DNA of 64,000 bases from Thioflexithrix psekupsensis (GCF_002149925.1 NZ_MSLT01000006.1:667865-731864); one strand, 5' to 3'. Counted from the first letter of the stretch, positions 9,521-19,046 are shown. Notes: a model not told the origin generated them from the sequence alone. Numbers and translations: made by a program.

Positions 9521-9571
9521 ATCTGAATCAGAGTTTTAAAATTTTCAGAATTAATATTAACTAAGAATAAA
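9521..9571. repeat. dispersed palindromic repeat, copy 1
   Basis: Begins with CTGAATCAGAG (from 9523) and ends with AATTAATATTAACTAAGAA (9549-9567). Closely related sequence is found at 12918-12998 and in the termini of the element at 33785-33999, so it belongs to a dispersed family. Together with copy 2 it brackets the ParA-ATPase-DUF4435 genes. Confidence 0.55.
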
Positions 9572-9707
9572 CACCACATCCCATATTGGCCATAATGCAA
9601 CCAAAACGACACGATTAAGTAGCAAAACTGTAAAAAATATCACCCTGATCAGCAACAAATAATCAATAAATTACGAACAAAAAAGAGGCATTTGGGGAGT
9701 TCTTTTC

Positions 9708-9736
9708 TTGACAGTCCCTGTTATTGAGCCTACCAT
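9708..9736 (+). promoter_or_regulatory. sigma-70 promoter upstream of the parA-like gene
   Basis: Perfect -35 TTGACA (9708-9713), 17-base spacer, -10 TACCAT (9731-9736). Transcription would start near 9743 and run through the hairpin at 9750-9792 towards the parA-like gene at 9877. Confidence 0.5.
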
Positions 9737-9749
9737 AAGAATATCAATG

Positions 9750-9792
9750 GTCTCTACCAAAGCTTCTGCTTGTAAGTGTAGGGACTTTTTTA
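9750..9792 (+). terminator. terminator or attenuator in the parA-like leader
   Basis: GTCTCTAC (9750-9757) pairs with GTAGGGAC (9778-9785) with one G-U pair, followed directly by TTTTTTA. It lies only about 10 bases after the predicted transcription start and 85 bases before the gene, so it could attenuate the operon. Confidence 0.5.
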
Positions 9793-9876
9793 TGTAAAAA
9801 TTAAAGTTTTTCTGTATCTCTTTGATTTGAGAAAAGCTTTGTTTTTTATGGTTAATTTTATTTTACAGAGAATAAT

Positions 9877-10842
9877 ATGCAAGTCATTTCTGTGATTAAT
9901 TATAAAGGCGGCGTTGGTAAAACAACAATTACGGCTAATTTAGCCGCAGAATTAGCGCGGCGGGGTCGAAAAGTTTTGTTAATTGATGTTGATCCCCAAA
10001 CGAGTTTAACCTTGTCGTTTGTCTCGCCCGAAGATTGGCAAAAAAAATATTCCGATACCAAAACCATTAGACGATGGTTTAAATCTTTTGAAGACAATCA
10101 ATTGCCGATTCCTTTAAAAGAACTTATTTTTTCTCCTGATATGGTCAATCAAAAATTGCAGGAATTGGGTGCAAAAGGGAAGGTCGATATGATTGCTTCT
10201 CATTTGGAGTTAATTAATATTGATTTAGAATTGGCCATGGAATTAAGTGGTTCTTCTTTGCGGCAGGCCACCAAGAATTTTTTAAAGGTTCATGGTCGAT
10301 TGGCACAGGGATTAAAACAGCTTAATTCAACGGATTATGATGTGGTATTAATTGATTGTCCACCCAATTTTAATGTGGTGACTAAGACAGCCATTGTAGC
10401 CAGCGATCATTTGTTAATTCCAACTAAAGCAGATTATCTTTCCACACTCGGTATTAATTATCTCATTAATAGCTTAAATAAATTGGTGGAAGATTATAAT
10501 GAATACGTAAAGTATGATCCAGATAATGTAACAAGACAAATTACGCCAATTATATTGGGTGTTGTTTTTAATATAGTACAATTTTATGGTGGTGAGCCCA
10601 TAGCGGTTTCACGTGATTATATTAACAGGGTAAAAAGTCTTAAAATTCCTGATTATATTAACAGGGTAAAAAGTCTTAAAATTCCTGTTTTTGATCATTA
10701 TTTACGGGAAAATAAAACGCTTTATGTAGCGGCAGCTGAGTTTGGTATTCCTGCAATTCTTAATCTAAATCTAAGAGAAAATTTTGGGCTTATTGATTTT
10801 GTGAATGAATTTGAACAGAAATTAGGGTGGAATATTGAATAA
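9877..10842 (+). CDS. ParA/MinD-type ATPase (AAA_31)
   Basis: 321 residues. A deviant Walker A KGGVGKTT (10-17) sits in the usual N-terminal context [26 protein letters not shown] supplies the A' region and [10 protein letters not shown] is the Walker B. The C-terminal part carries the family motif of Val-Lys-Ser followed by [14 protein letters not shown]. ParA ATPases dimerise on ATP, bind DNA non-specifically and move plasmids or protein complexes. No ParB and no replication gene are next to it, so chromosome or plasmid partition is unlikely here. Residues 247-258 and 259-270 are an exact tandem duplication ([12 protein letters not shown]), which adds 12 residues before the conserved end. 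It lies 72 bases upstream of the ABC-type ATPase on the same strand. Confidence 0.87.
   Translation: MQVISVINYKGGVGKTTITANLAAELARRGRKVLLIDVDPQTSLTLSFVSPEDWQKKYSDTKTIRRWFKSFEDNQLPIPLKELIFSPDMVNQKLQELGAKGKVDMIASHLELINIDLELAMELSGSSLRQATKNFLKVHGRLAQGLKQLNSTDYDVVLIDCPPNFNVVTKTAIVASDHLLIPTKADYLSTLGINYLINSLNKLVEDYNEYVKYDPDNVTRQITPIILGVVFNIVQFYGGEPIAVSRDYINRVKSLKIPDYINRVKSLKIPVFDHYLRENKTLYVAAAEFGIPAILNLNLRENFGLIDFVNEFEQKLGWNIE
10615..10686 (+). repeat. perfect 2 x 36-bp tandem duplication inside the parA-like gene
   Basis: Units 10615-10650 and 10651-10686 are identical base for base and begin GATTATATTAACAGGG. The unit is 12 codons, so the frame is kept. Identity without a single mismatch indicates a very recent event. 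Confidence 0.95.
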
Positions 10843-10914
10843 ATATAGTGATTAAGGAATAATTATGTTTTATAGATTATTTATAACTATTGAGATAAAT
10901 TAAAGGCTAACCAC

Positions 10915-11973
10915 ATGACCTCACCATTATCAGAATTTGCCATTTATGGTTTGTATGGAGATAGGGATATTGTTATTGAATTTCCTTATCCAATAAAAAT
11001 TTTAGTTTCTGAAAATGGCATGGGGAAAACCACAGTACTGAATATTTTATATTCCATATTAAGCGGGAGATTTTATCGCTTAGAAAATATGTTATTTGAA
11101 CGCATTATTGTTAAATTTGCCACAGGTTCATTTTGCATTTGTAAAGATGAGATAAACCAATTTTTACAAGATGAACAAGCTGAAGATCAGCCATATAAAG
11201 AAATCCAAGAAAAAATTGGTAAAGAAGAACTAAGAAAATTGGTTAGTTTGGCCAGAGAACATTCTGCTGAATCACTGGCAAAACTTAAAGAAGTGCGTCA
11301 TATTAGTAATGCTTTAAAAATTCCTTCTCCATTATTAGCAGAAAAATTAAAAGTTCTTGATAAGGAAGAAAAAGGGAATTACTCACAAAAAATACAAGAA
11401 TTGAGAAAATATTTTGATTTGGAAACGCTTTATTTAACCACTTATCGACGCATAGAAGAAGATTTGCAACAGTTGGGTTATCTTCCAGCGGATTTACAAC
11501 TGCCCAGTCATTTGCTGCAATCTGGTGGAATGGACGACGTTTTGGAAAAATTGGAAAAAATAGAAGGCATTGCCATTGAACATCAATTGACTCCTGAACA
11601 ATTATTACAGCGATTTGCTGATATTTGTAATAATTATTTAATTGATAAAAAATTTATTTGTACTGATCAATCACTAGAAATTCATACCAAAAAAGGGCGT
11701 TTAATTCCTTTTCATTATCTTTCCTCAGGCGAGAAACAAATTATTTCTATTTTCTCGCATTTATATCTTTCTTCTCCAAAAAAATGTGCAGTTTTAATTG
11801 ATGAACCTGAATTGTCCATGTCTATTGAATGGCAACGTACCTTGTTGCTTGATATATTAAAGGCCCCTAGATGTGAATTTCTTGTGGCCACAACGCATTC
11901 TCCTTTTATTTTTGATGACGAATTGATGATCAATACGGTAGGTTTGAAAGAGTATATTCGGGAGTATGATTGA
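10915..11973 (+). CDS. ABC/SMC-type ATPase, AriA-like (PARIS-type defence candidate)
   Basis: 352 residues. Walker A is ENGMGKTT (33-40), the ABC signature LSSGEKQ (about 269-275), Walker B VLIDEPELS (about 293-301) and the His switch ATTHSPF (about 325-331). The middle is a charged helical insertion rich in Lys and Glu (about 80-190). This is the AAA_15/AAA_21 (OLD/RecF-like) layout used by many phage-defence ATPases. It is directly coupled (TGATG) to a DUF4435 gene, which is the PARIS AriA-AriB arrangement: AriA is the sensor ATPase that holds and releases the AriB nuclease. AAAGG lies about 8 bases before the ATG. Family assignment is firm; the PARIS label is inference from pairing and motifs. 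Confidence 0.82.
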   Translation: MTSPLSEFAIYGLYGDRDIVIEFPYPIKILVSENGMGKTTVLNILYSILSGRFYRLENMLFERIIVKFATGSFCICKDEINQFLQDEQAEDQPYKEIQEKIGKEELRKLVSLAREHSAESLAKLKEVRHISNALKIPSPLLAEKLKVLDKEEKGNYSQKIQELRKYFDLETLYLTTYRRIEEDLQQLGYLPADLQLPSHLLQSGGMDDVLEKLEKIEGIAIEHQLTPEQLLQRFADICNNYLIDKKFICTDQSLEIHTKKGRLIPFHYLSSGEKQIISIFSHLYLSSPKKCAVLIDEPELSMSIEWQRTLLLDILKAPRCEFLVATTHSPFIFDDELMINTVGLKEYIREYD

Positions 11974-12881
11974 TGTTACCGAGCGAAATGCAATCTTGTG
12001 GAAATGAAGCAAGTTCCGCATTTTTAAAATTCACAAGAATACATGCTAAAAAACCGCAATCTTTGATTTGTTTTTTTGAAGGAAAACAAGACAGTGGCTA
12101 TTATTTTGGACGAATAAAAGAAAATTTGCCAAATATCGACTGGGAGGAAATCGTTTCTGATAATAAACAAAATGTGATTAGACTTTTTAATAGACTTAAA
12201 GATCATGAAATGTATCGAGCAGCTAAAAAAGCATTTTTTGTTGACAGAGATTTTGATGAACCTTTAGCAGAAGAATTAAGAAAAGAAATCTATGAAACAC
12301 CTTGTTATTCAATAGAAAATTTCTATACGACAGAATCTTGTTTTAAACACATTCTTAAATATGAATTTAAAATCAGTGAATTTAGCAATGTCAAAATCGA
12401 GCAGATTTTTAAACAATGTCTTGATTGCTTTAATGCTATTCAATCTCAATTTCATAAAGAAATAACAGAGTTTAATGCTTGGCATTCAGTATCAACAAAA
12501 AATAATCTTAAAAACTCTTTAAAAGATAAAAAAATTGATGATTTAATCAATGTTACACTAAATCTGCTTGAACCTGAATTAAATCAGGTTAGAAAAAAGT
12601 ATAATTTGCCCGAAGAAGCGCGTAGCTTTAGTGTAGATATTGGGATTAAATCTCAAAGTTTTCAAGATAAACCTTGTCAGTTTAGAGGAAAACAAGAATT
12701 GCAGTTTTTTATCAAATTCTTAAATAAACTGGTAGAGGAACTTAATAAGTCTGAAATAAAAGATAAAACAGGGAATAAAATTAATTTCCAAGTTCCAGCA
12801 GAAAGCAATGCGTTGTCTGTATTAAGCCAATACGCCGATACGCCAGCGTGTTTACGAAATTATTTGTCCACATTTATATAG
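11973..12881 (+). CDS. DUF4435 (TOPRIM-like) protein, AriB-like effector candidate
   Basis: 302 residues from the ATG at 11973, which shares its A with the TGA of the ATPase gene (TGATG); a TTG three bases upstream is possible but less likely. Motifs are those of DUF4435: FFEGKQDSGYY with Glu36, an acidic FFVDRDFD (about 88-95) and CYSIENFY (about 111-118). The invariant Glu and the DxD match the TOPRIM metal-binding residues. In PARIS, AriB is a TOPRIM nuclease that cuts tRNA after release from AriA. The C-terminal half is helical, Lys-rich and not recognised. Base composition is AT-richer than the housekeeping genes, compatible with horizontal gain. A role in defence is inference. Confidence 0.8.
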   Translation: MLPSEMQSCGNEASSAFLKFTRIHAKKPQSLICFFEGKQDSGYYFGRIKENLPNIDWEEIVSDNKQNVIRLFNRLKDHEMYRAAKKAFFVDRDFDEPLAEELRKEIYETPCYSIENFYTTESCFKHILKYEFKISEFSNVKIEQIFKQCLDCFNAIQSQFHKEITEFNAWHSVSTKNNLKNSLKDKKIDDLINVTLNLLEPELNQVRKKYNLPEEARSFSVDIGIKSQSFQDKPCQFRGKQELQFFIKFLNKLVEELNKSEIKDKTGNKINFQVPAESNALSVLSQYADTPACLRNYLSTFI

Positions 12882-12917
12882 CAAATTGAGTCACTGAAAA
12901 TAATTTCATTCCCACCC

Positions 12918-12998
12918 GAATCAGAATCTCCAAAAATTAATATTAACCAAGAAATAAATCTTGCCAATTGTTTAATTCTGTCAATTCTGATTCAGAAT
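12918..12998. repeat. dispersed palindromic repeat, copy 2
   Basis: GAATCAGAAT (12918-12927) is inverted as ATTCTGATTC (12984-12993). Between them lies AATTAATATTAACCAAGAA (12935-12953), which matches 9549-9567 with a single C/T difference. It sits just after the DUF4435 gene, opposite copy 1. Confidence 0.6.
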
Positions 12999-13006
12999 AT
13001 TTTTTT

Positions 13007-16000
13007 CTAATCCCCCGCCCGCTCAATCTGCAAACGTACAGGCTGACTTAATCCATAAATATCAGGCTCATACATTTCTTCGGCTTTGGTGGGCATGGCG
13101 ACAAAAGTTCCCGGGGCAATCGCTTGGGCGACGTAGGAAATGTGGTAATGTCCGGCCGCTAAAAACTCAGAATAGAAAATGGCCGCATGATGACGCAATT
13201 CCTGATGGTAGAAATTCCAGAAACCATCCCGCTGCCAATCTTGTCGTGTATGCCAATAAGAGGATGAGTCGTAAACGCTGGCAGGGCGATTCTCAGCTTG
13301 GGCGGCATCGACTTGGGAAGCCGTGGCCAAATCTCGATTGACTGGCTCTAAACCACCCGGCACCGGATCATCCACCACCACGAAATAACGCGCTGTCGGT
13401 AAAGACAAATACAAATCAACCCGCACCCGATCTCCCGTTTGCAAGGCCAACGGATCGGCTAATAATTGCCATTTGCCCTCACGCTCAACGTGATACTCAC
13501 GGCGAATTTCCATGCCGGCATTCACCGCTTGAGCCGTGTCCACAGTTTGGGCGTAGCTTAAACGCACATTGTAGTATAAACGGCCGTCGCCTTCTCGTTG
13601 AATCGCCAATTGCGCCGCACGCCCTGCATCTTCGGCCAGAGGATAAACGAATTGTTGCGCGGCATCATTTAATTGCTTAAATTCCACCTGCGTTTGTCCC
13701 GTTGTCGTTGGCAAGGCGTGATCGTCCAAACGCACCGTGACCGTCATCGCGGGTTCAGCCGCTTCGTACACGCGACTGTAGTCGATTAAGGCATTCATAC
13801 AAAACAGATTTTCTTGCGTATTTGACCAATAACCGCCGCTTTGACGCGCTGCACTAATGGTACGCACCAGTTTAAAGGGTAAATCACTCACCAAGCCATC
13901 TTGTGCCTGTTCATCATAAGCAATTAAAGCCGATAACATCGCACATTGTGTACGCAAAGGAGAAGATAAAATGTGTTTATAATCAGAAGGTAACGATTCG
14001 TTAAACGCCACTTTTCCAGCCGATTGCGTCATATATCCCAACAAATCTTTAATCCATTCTTCGCGTAAACTTTCCGTATTAGGCAGGAGCGTGGCGGTGT
14101 GTAACATGATCGCCTTGCCGAATAAATCCATACTCGCCACATGCGGTTCATAACGTTTTAAATCGGCACGGGTTATTTTTTGCCGCATCGCCAAAGCCAG
14201 TAACGCCACCGCTCGCACCGAGGCCGACATGCCCTTAGTATAAAAATCAGGTAAGACATCACGGCGCAAAAGCTGGCTTAAATAATCGTGTAAACGATTT
14301 TCTACAGGCGCGGGAATTTGATGCCCTTGTTTTTTCAACCATTGAAACGCCAGCGCAGTATACGCGCTCAAATAAGGACTTACCCGCTCATTGGTCGCAA
14401 CGTAATAAGCCATACCGCCATTGGGAGCTTGGAAATTCACCGCATCTTTTAACAAAGTCACCGGCAAAATCGCGCTGTCACTCCACACCAATTCCGTTCC
14501 CAAATACGGCATTAACGATTCATAATTGGCGGCCATCACGCCCTTACTCAAACGCTGTTCCCAACATTGATAAGGGTAATCGCGCATATAACGGAATGTG
14601 CCAGAAATTCCACCGATCACCGTTGGCATCACCGCGACACTGAGTTGTCCCATATTCGCTTGGGCGTTTTTGGGAATCGCAATGGATTCAATGACTTGAT
14701 TCTCTGTCGTGGTGGCATATTGCGCAGAAGTTTGTAGAACTCGCTGCGGCCGCACCGGCAGAATATGCGTTAATTCATCGCGTAAACTTTCACTGTGCGC
14801 ACTGGCGATTAGACGAATGTCGCCGCTAGACTGCGTTTGTACGGGCAGCCAAACAGTATAACGTTGATACGGTTTAGCCTGTATTATTTCTTTAATTTCA
14901 GTCTGTTGACCGTCGCCATGTTTGACAGAATCGCCCGCAGCCGCCAGTTGTACCGTGATCGCTTGCACTTGTTCAGTGCGATTCATCACGCTGACTCCCG
15001 CACGAAATTCATCGCCTTGCGTCACTTGATTAGGCATGACGGGACGTAATTCGATGGGCAAATTGACCTTAAAAGAACTGTCACTTAATCCCATGCGATC
15101 CGTAGGAGTCATGGCAATGGCGAGAACACGCCACCCGGTCAAATTATCCGGTACGGGAAATGATACCGTGGCTTTACCGTGTTCATCGGTGCGTAAACTG
15201 GCATTCCAGTAACTGACAAATTTAAATAACGTCCGCATTTCTGGCGTTAAACCGCCGTCACCGCCGGCACTTGCGCCTTTTTTCTCGAATTTTTGCCGTC
15301 CCACCAAACGCAATAACAGGCTGTAATTGCTCATTTCTAAATCATCTACGTTGTAAAAACCTTCGTAGGGATCGAAATAGCTACGCCCTTGTTTTAACAA
15401 ATCAAATACCGCTTCATCTAAAACCACCAGCGTTAATTCCACGGGTTCATTTAAGGCTAAATCGGTTTTTGGTTTTACGGCTAAATCCAATGTCACCGTC
15501 TCTTTGGGACGGTAAACGGCTTTGTCGCTGCGAATATCGACGGTTAATTGTTTATACGGTTCAGTCACTTGGGTGCGCACATAACCCATACGAAATGCAG
15601 GTTTACCCAAATCAATGCCATCCGCACTCAACGGCTGATCTTGACGCGGCGACATGACGGTGACGGATACAAAAAAGCCCGGCTCATAATCGGCCAACAC
15701 TGGAATATCAATCAATTCAATGCTGTGTTCGAGGGGCTGTAACCATTGATTTAATACGCCAAAACGTTCTACCGTAATCAAGGCTTGCGCACCGGGATAA
15801 GGATTTTTGACCAGATAACGCGCCGTTTCCCCGACTTTATAACTGTCTTGTTCGGGAACAATTTCTAGGCCGTTGCCTTCATTGCTCTCCCATACCACCG
15901 CATCACTGCCTGCAACCCATTGATAAGATTCAGTTTGATGGCTGCGTTGTTGACTGTCTTGAATGGTTGCGGTTAAACGATACGTGCCGGCTTGGGGTGG

Positions 16001-18841
16001 ATTGTAAACACAAGATAACGGTGCGGCTGTCGATTGTAATTCGCAATTGCTCACGGCGACCCATTCATGTTGAAACTGAGTTAAATACGCATTGCCTGCG
16101 CCTTTGACGCGAGCGGCTTTGGTTTCGCGGCGTTCTACCTGTATTTTGATAGTCGTTCCTGTGACGGGTTCTCCTGTAGAATCAACCACTAAAGCGAGAA
16201 TTTCTGCGGGTTTTCGTGCTTCAACCACCCATTGGGTTTGTTTCAAACCGACAAAGCGATCCCGTCCGACATAAGGCACACTGGCGGTGTGGGCGATGTA
16301 TTTACCGCGTTCATCTTGTACTGCACTTTCGACGCGCAGCGTGCCGTACAACACAGCGGATTCTCCCAACGTCCATTTATTGTGTAACAAACCATGATCA
16401 TCTAATTTATTTTCGGTTTGAAACACCGTATCATCGTAAACATTTTCCACATAGGTATCAAAATCAAAGCCTTTCGCTTGTGGGTGTTTAGAATAAAACG
16501 ATTCTTGCGACAAGGTGGCTGTGAGGCGCGTTTTGGCCGCGGTGTAAGGGCCGCCTGCGTGTAGTTCGGCTTTGGTTTCTACTTGTAGCTCATGTCCTTG
16601 TTGTGCGACGGGAGCATTGATTTGGGTGCGGACACGGAAAGGCGAGGGCGTAAAATCACTCACCAAGACTTGCATGGGTGTCCATTCCTGATCAGAAAAA
16701 CTGCCTTTTAAATTAAACTGATACCAGCCGACAGGTGCAGTTTTGGGAATGTCCACTTCCCCATCAAAGCCGCCGAATTCGGATAAGGTTAAGCCTTTTT
16801 TCTCAAATGTCGTATTTCCCATAGGATCGACGACGGTCAATGTGTACTCGCCTTTAGGCGCGCTGATCAAACGCTGATTGTCGTGATTACGTACAAAAAT
16901 TTTATATTGTATGCGGTCTCCGACTTTATAAATGCCTTGTGCTGTCGTACCCCACGCGCTGATGTGTCCAAATTTTTTCCGTGAATACGGATACAGTTCG
17001 TAAGAAACGCCTAAATCGTACATTTGCACAGAAAAACTGTAATCCAATGGCAGTAAAGCCACCGCTTGATCCTGTGTCACGCGAATAAAAAACTGTTGTT
17101 CTTCATCACCATAGCTGTTAGACACGACTAAATCGGGATCAAATTCTACTGTTCCCGGTAAGTGTGCCAGACCGTTGGCATCGGTTTGGGCGGTGTGTAA
17201 AACAGGAGCGGCTTGAGAAACTAAACGGCTATAATCTTGTTTAAATAATTCTACTTTGGCATTGGCAACGGGCTGTCCCGTCGCTAAATCCATGACCCAA
17301 ATAAGGCTGTTATAATGCCCTATTTTTGCTTGCACATATAACGGTGTAATTTGGCTAAAAAACCAGCGTGATTTAGGGTAATCTGCGTCGAGTGCGGGCG
17401 TGGTATTAAACTCGCCAACAATAAGACCACTTTTATCCGTATCGCCGAGTAATTGCCGAATATTTAACGGGGTTTTTATCGAGAAATTTTTCACTTTAGG
17501 CACGGCTAAAGAATGGCTTAATAATGGACTCCAGCCTTTTTGTGCTAAAAAGCGATTAAATTTTATTTCGACTTTATCCAAATTGGTCATGTAAATAGGA
17601 ACTTCGCTGTCTATTCCTGTTTCTAACACCGAAAAATGATGTTCAAAAGTATAAGCAGGCGCACGATTATCCGTTGCAAATGCCATTCTAATAGGACTCA
17701 CTAATGGCCGACCAAATTCATCTCGAAAATTTAAATTACTGGCTTGCAATTGATAATTTTGATAAGCCTTTAATAATTCAGGCAACCAAACATCATAAGT
17801 ATCGTCTTTTTCATGTTGAGCGGTTAAGCGAGAATAATCTTCTACTCCTTCCCACGGTTTATAATCGGTGCGGCCGCCGGCCAAATCGGGCATTAATACC
17901 AGATTATCGCGCACGGTAGAAGGCAACACGGGACTGCTAAAGCGTAACGCTACCGTTTGCATGGGATCGCAGCGATTTGTTCCCAATTTATCTTCTGGCG
18001 TTAATAACAACGTTTCTCCCGCTAAACTTTCACAACGCACGCCTAAGAAACGAAATTGAGGAAACGTATGGAAACTTAGCACCGTTCTTTTTTCAATTCC
18101 GCGTTCTGGTCCCTGTGAAGAAATAAGGCCGGGTTCTATCTGTAGCGTTACTGCACTGTCTAAAGGCATTAATTGCGCAGGAGTAATGATCCACATTTGT
18201 CTGGCGGTATTGTTTTCTGGAATAAGGGCCTTATTATTAGAATGGGCTTGATCCGCTTCATCTGTTTTAGGCAGCGTGGCAATGACAGGGACACGTTGTC
18301 CGTTACTTTTCTGAAAATAAAGGTGTTTATTCACAGAATCTACAGTCACCATTTGATTAAAATAAACTTTTAATTCAGGCATACTCGGCGCACGCCAACT
18401 GTTGAATTCTGTTTGTTGAATTTGTGGGCGTTGGGTAAAGAATTCATGTTTCACTGCTTTGGCTAAAGTTTTTCCTGATTCGGTTTTAATACCGGGATTG
18501 ACTAAAATGCGGTAGCGTGTGGCTAATGCCATGGCATTTTGATTGGTTAAGCGGCAGGCTAATGCGGAGGTATTTAACCATCGCCATTCACAATTTAATG
18601 CTGGGCTAATGGTGATGGGAATTTGTTCTGCGGGGCGTTCCATCGCACCGAGTGGAACAACCGCTTGATTGAATTGAAAGACAATTTCTTGGGTTTGGGC
18701 AACATCGCGCCCCGATGGCGTAATGCGAAGTAATTCCAATGGCTTATCGGCGGCTAAGGGTTTGCTTTCAAAGGCGATGCTGTTGACGTGCAACAACAAG
18801 CCTGTCAGCATACACCAAGCCAGTAAAAATACACGTGTCAT
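13007..18841 (-). CDS. alpha-2-macroglobulin family protein with thioester motif
   Basis: 1,944 residues. An N-terminal signal peptide (MTRVFLLAWCMLTGLLLHVNS) without an acceptable lipobox suggests a soluble periplasmic protein. It has tandem macroglobulin domains. The MG-type A2M segment GWRVLAIAMTPTDRMG is followed by the thioester motif YQCWEQRLS with Cys1426 and Gln1429 (family consensus CxEQ), then the alpha-alpha toroid and a receptor-like C-terminus. Bacterial A2Ms trap proteases that breach the outer membrane and often sit next to pbpC; here there is no pbpC, and the neighbour is efp on the same strand. It is longer than E. coli YfhM (about 1,650), mainly in the N-terminal domains. 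GAGG precedes the ATG. Confidence 0.9.
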   Translation of the reverse strand: MTRVFLLAWCMLTGLLLHVNSIAFESKPLAADKPLELLRITPSGRDVAQTQEIVFQFNQAVVPLGAMERPAEQIPITISPALNCEWRWLNTSALACRLTNQNAMALATRYRILVNPGIKTESGKTLAKAVKHEFFTQRPQIQQTEFNSWRAPSMPELKVYFNQMVTVDSVNKHLYFQKSNGQRVPVIATLPKTDEADQAHSNNKALIPENNTARQMWIITPAQLMPLDSAVTLQIEPGLISSQGPERGIEKRTVLSFHTFPQFRFLGVRCESLAGETLLLTPEDKLGTNRCDPMQTVALRFSSPVLPSTVRDNLVLMPDLAGGRTDYKPWEGVEDYSRLTAQHEKDDTYDVWLPELLKAYQNYQLQASNLNFRDEFGRPLVSPIRMAFATDNRAPAYTFEHHFSVLETGIDSEVPIYMTNLDKVEIKFNRFLAQKGWSPLLSHSLAVPKVKNFSIKTPLNIRQLLGDTDKSGLIVGEFNTTPALDADYPKSRWFFSQITPLYVQAKIGHYNSLIWVMDLATGQPVANAKVELFKQDYSRLVSQAAPVLHTAQTDANGLAHLPGTVEFDPDLVVSNSYGDEEQQFFIRVTQDQAVALLPLDYSFSVQMYDLGVSYELYPYSRKKFGHISAWGTTAQGIYKVGDRIQYKIFVRNHDNQRLISAPKGEYTLTVVDPMGNTTFEKKGLTLSEFGGFDGEVDIPKTAPVGWYQFNLKGSFSDQEWTPMQVLVSDFTPSPFRVRTQINAPVAQQGHELQVETKAELHAGGPYTAAKTRLTATLSQESFYSKHPQAKGFDFDTYVENVYDDTVFQTENKLDDHGLLHNKWTLGESAVLYGTLRVESAVQDERGKYIAHTASVPYVGRDRFVGLKQTQWVVEARKPAEILALVVDSTGEPVTGTTIKIQVERRETKAARVKGAGNAYLTQFQHEWVAVSNCELQSTAAPLSCVYNPPQAGTYRLTATIQDSQQRSHQTESYQWVAGSDAVVWESNEGNGLEIVPEQDSYKVGETARYLVKNPYPGAQALITVERFGVLNQWLQPLEHSIELIDIPVLADYEPGFFVSVTVMSPRQDQPLSADGIDLGKPAFRMGYVRTQVTEPYKQLTVDIRSDKAVYRPKETVTLDLAVKPKTDLALNEPVELTLVVLDEAVFDLLKQGRSYFDPYEGFYNVDDLEMSNYSLLLRLVGRQKFEKKGASAGGDGGLTPEMRTLFKFVSYWNASLRTDEHGKATVSFPVPDNLTGWRVLAIAMTPTDRMGLSDSSFKVNLPIELRPVMPNQVTQGDEFRAGVSVMNRTEQVQAITVQLAAAGDSVKHGDGQQTEIKEIIQAKPYQRYTVWLPVQTQSSGDIRLIASAHSESLRDELTHILPVRPQRVLQTSAQYATTTENQVIESIAIPKNAQANMGQLSVAVMPTVIGGISGTFRYMRDYPYQCWEQRLSKGVMAANYESLMPYLGTELVWSDSAILPVTLLKDAVNFQAPNGGMAYYVATNERVSPYLSAYTALAFQWLKKQGHQIPAPVENRLHDYLSQLLRRDVLPDFYTKGMSASVRAVALLALAMRQKITRADLKRYEPHVASMDLFGKAIMLHTATLLPNTESLREEWIKDLLGYMTQSAGKVAFNESLPSDYKHILSSPLRTQCAMLSALIAYDEQAQDGLVSDLPFKLVRTISAARQSGGYWSNTQENLFCMNALIDYSRVYEAAEPAMTVTVRLDDHALPTTTGQTQVEFKQLNDAAQQFVYPLAEDAGRAAQLAIQREGDGRLYYNVRLSYAQTVDTAQAVNAGMEIRREYHVEREGKWQLLADPLALQTGDRVRVDLYLSLPTARYFVVVDDPVPGGLEPVNRDLATASQVDAAQAENRPASVYDSSSYWHTRQDWQRDGFWNFYHQELRHHAAIFYSEFLAAGHYHISYVAQAIAPGTFVAMPTKAEEMYEPDIYGLSQPVRLQIERAGD

Positions 18842-19046
18842 AAGAAAATCCTCAGATTTTGAGAAAAGCGTTTTTAAAAAGAACAGGAATGTCGCTGTGA
18901 CTATTGGGATGAAAGGGTCAATTTACATCCTATTGAGAACAAATTATGGTGAATTCGTTGGACTCCCAATGGAACGCACACGGATGAATGATGTGTTTCT
19001 GTTAAATTATTTTAATAATAGACAATCGATGTTAAGTTTTATTATT

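Larger units (their letters stand above)
9503..9876. other. 374-base intergenic region between methyltransferase and parA-like gene
   Basis: AT-rich. It holds a copy of the dispersed palindromic repeat (9521-9571), a good promoter (9708-9736) and a terminator-like hairpin (9750-9792). No reading frame worth calling is seen. Confidence 0.6.

Noticed and set aside
9877..10842. Plasmid or chromosome partition locus
   Set aside because: ParA motif present, but no ParB, no parS-like sites and no replication gene nearby.
10865..10903. 12-codon frame (MFYRLF...) with AAGGA upstream between the parA-like and ATPase genes
   Set aside because: Too short to support; it may be chance in AT-rich sequence, though it could act as a coupling peptide.
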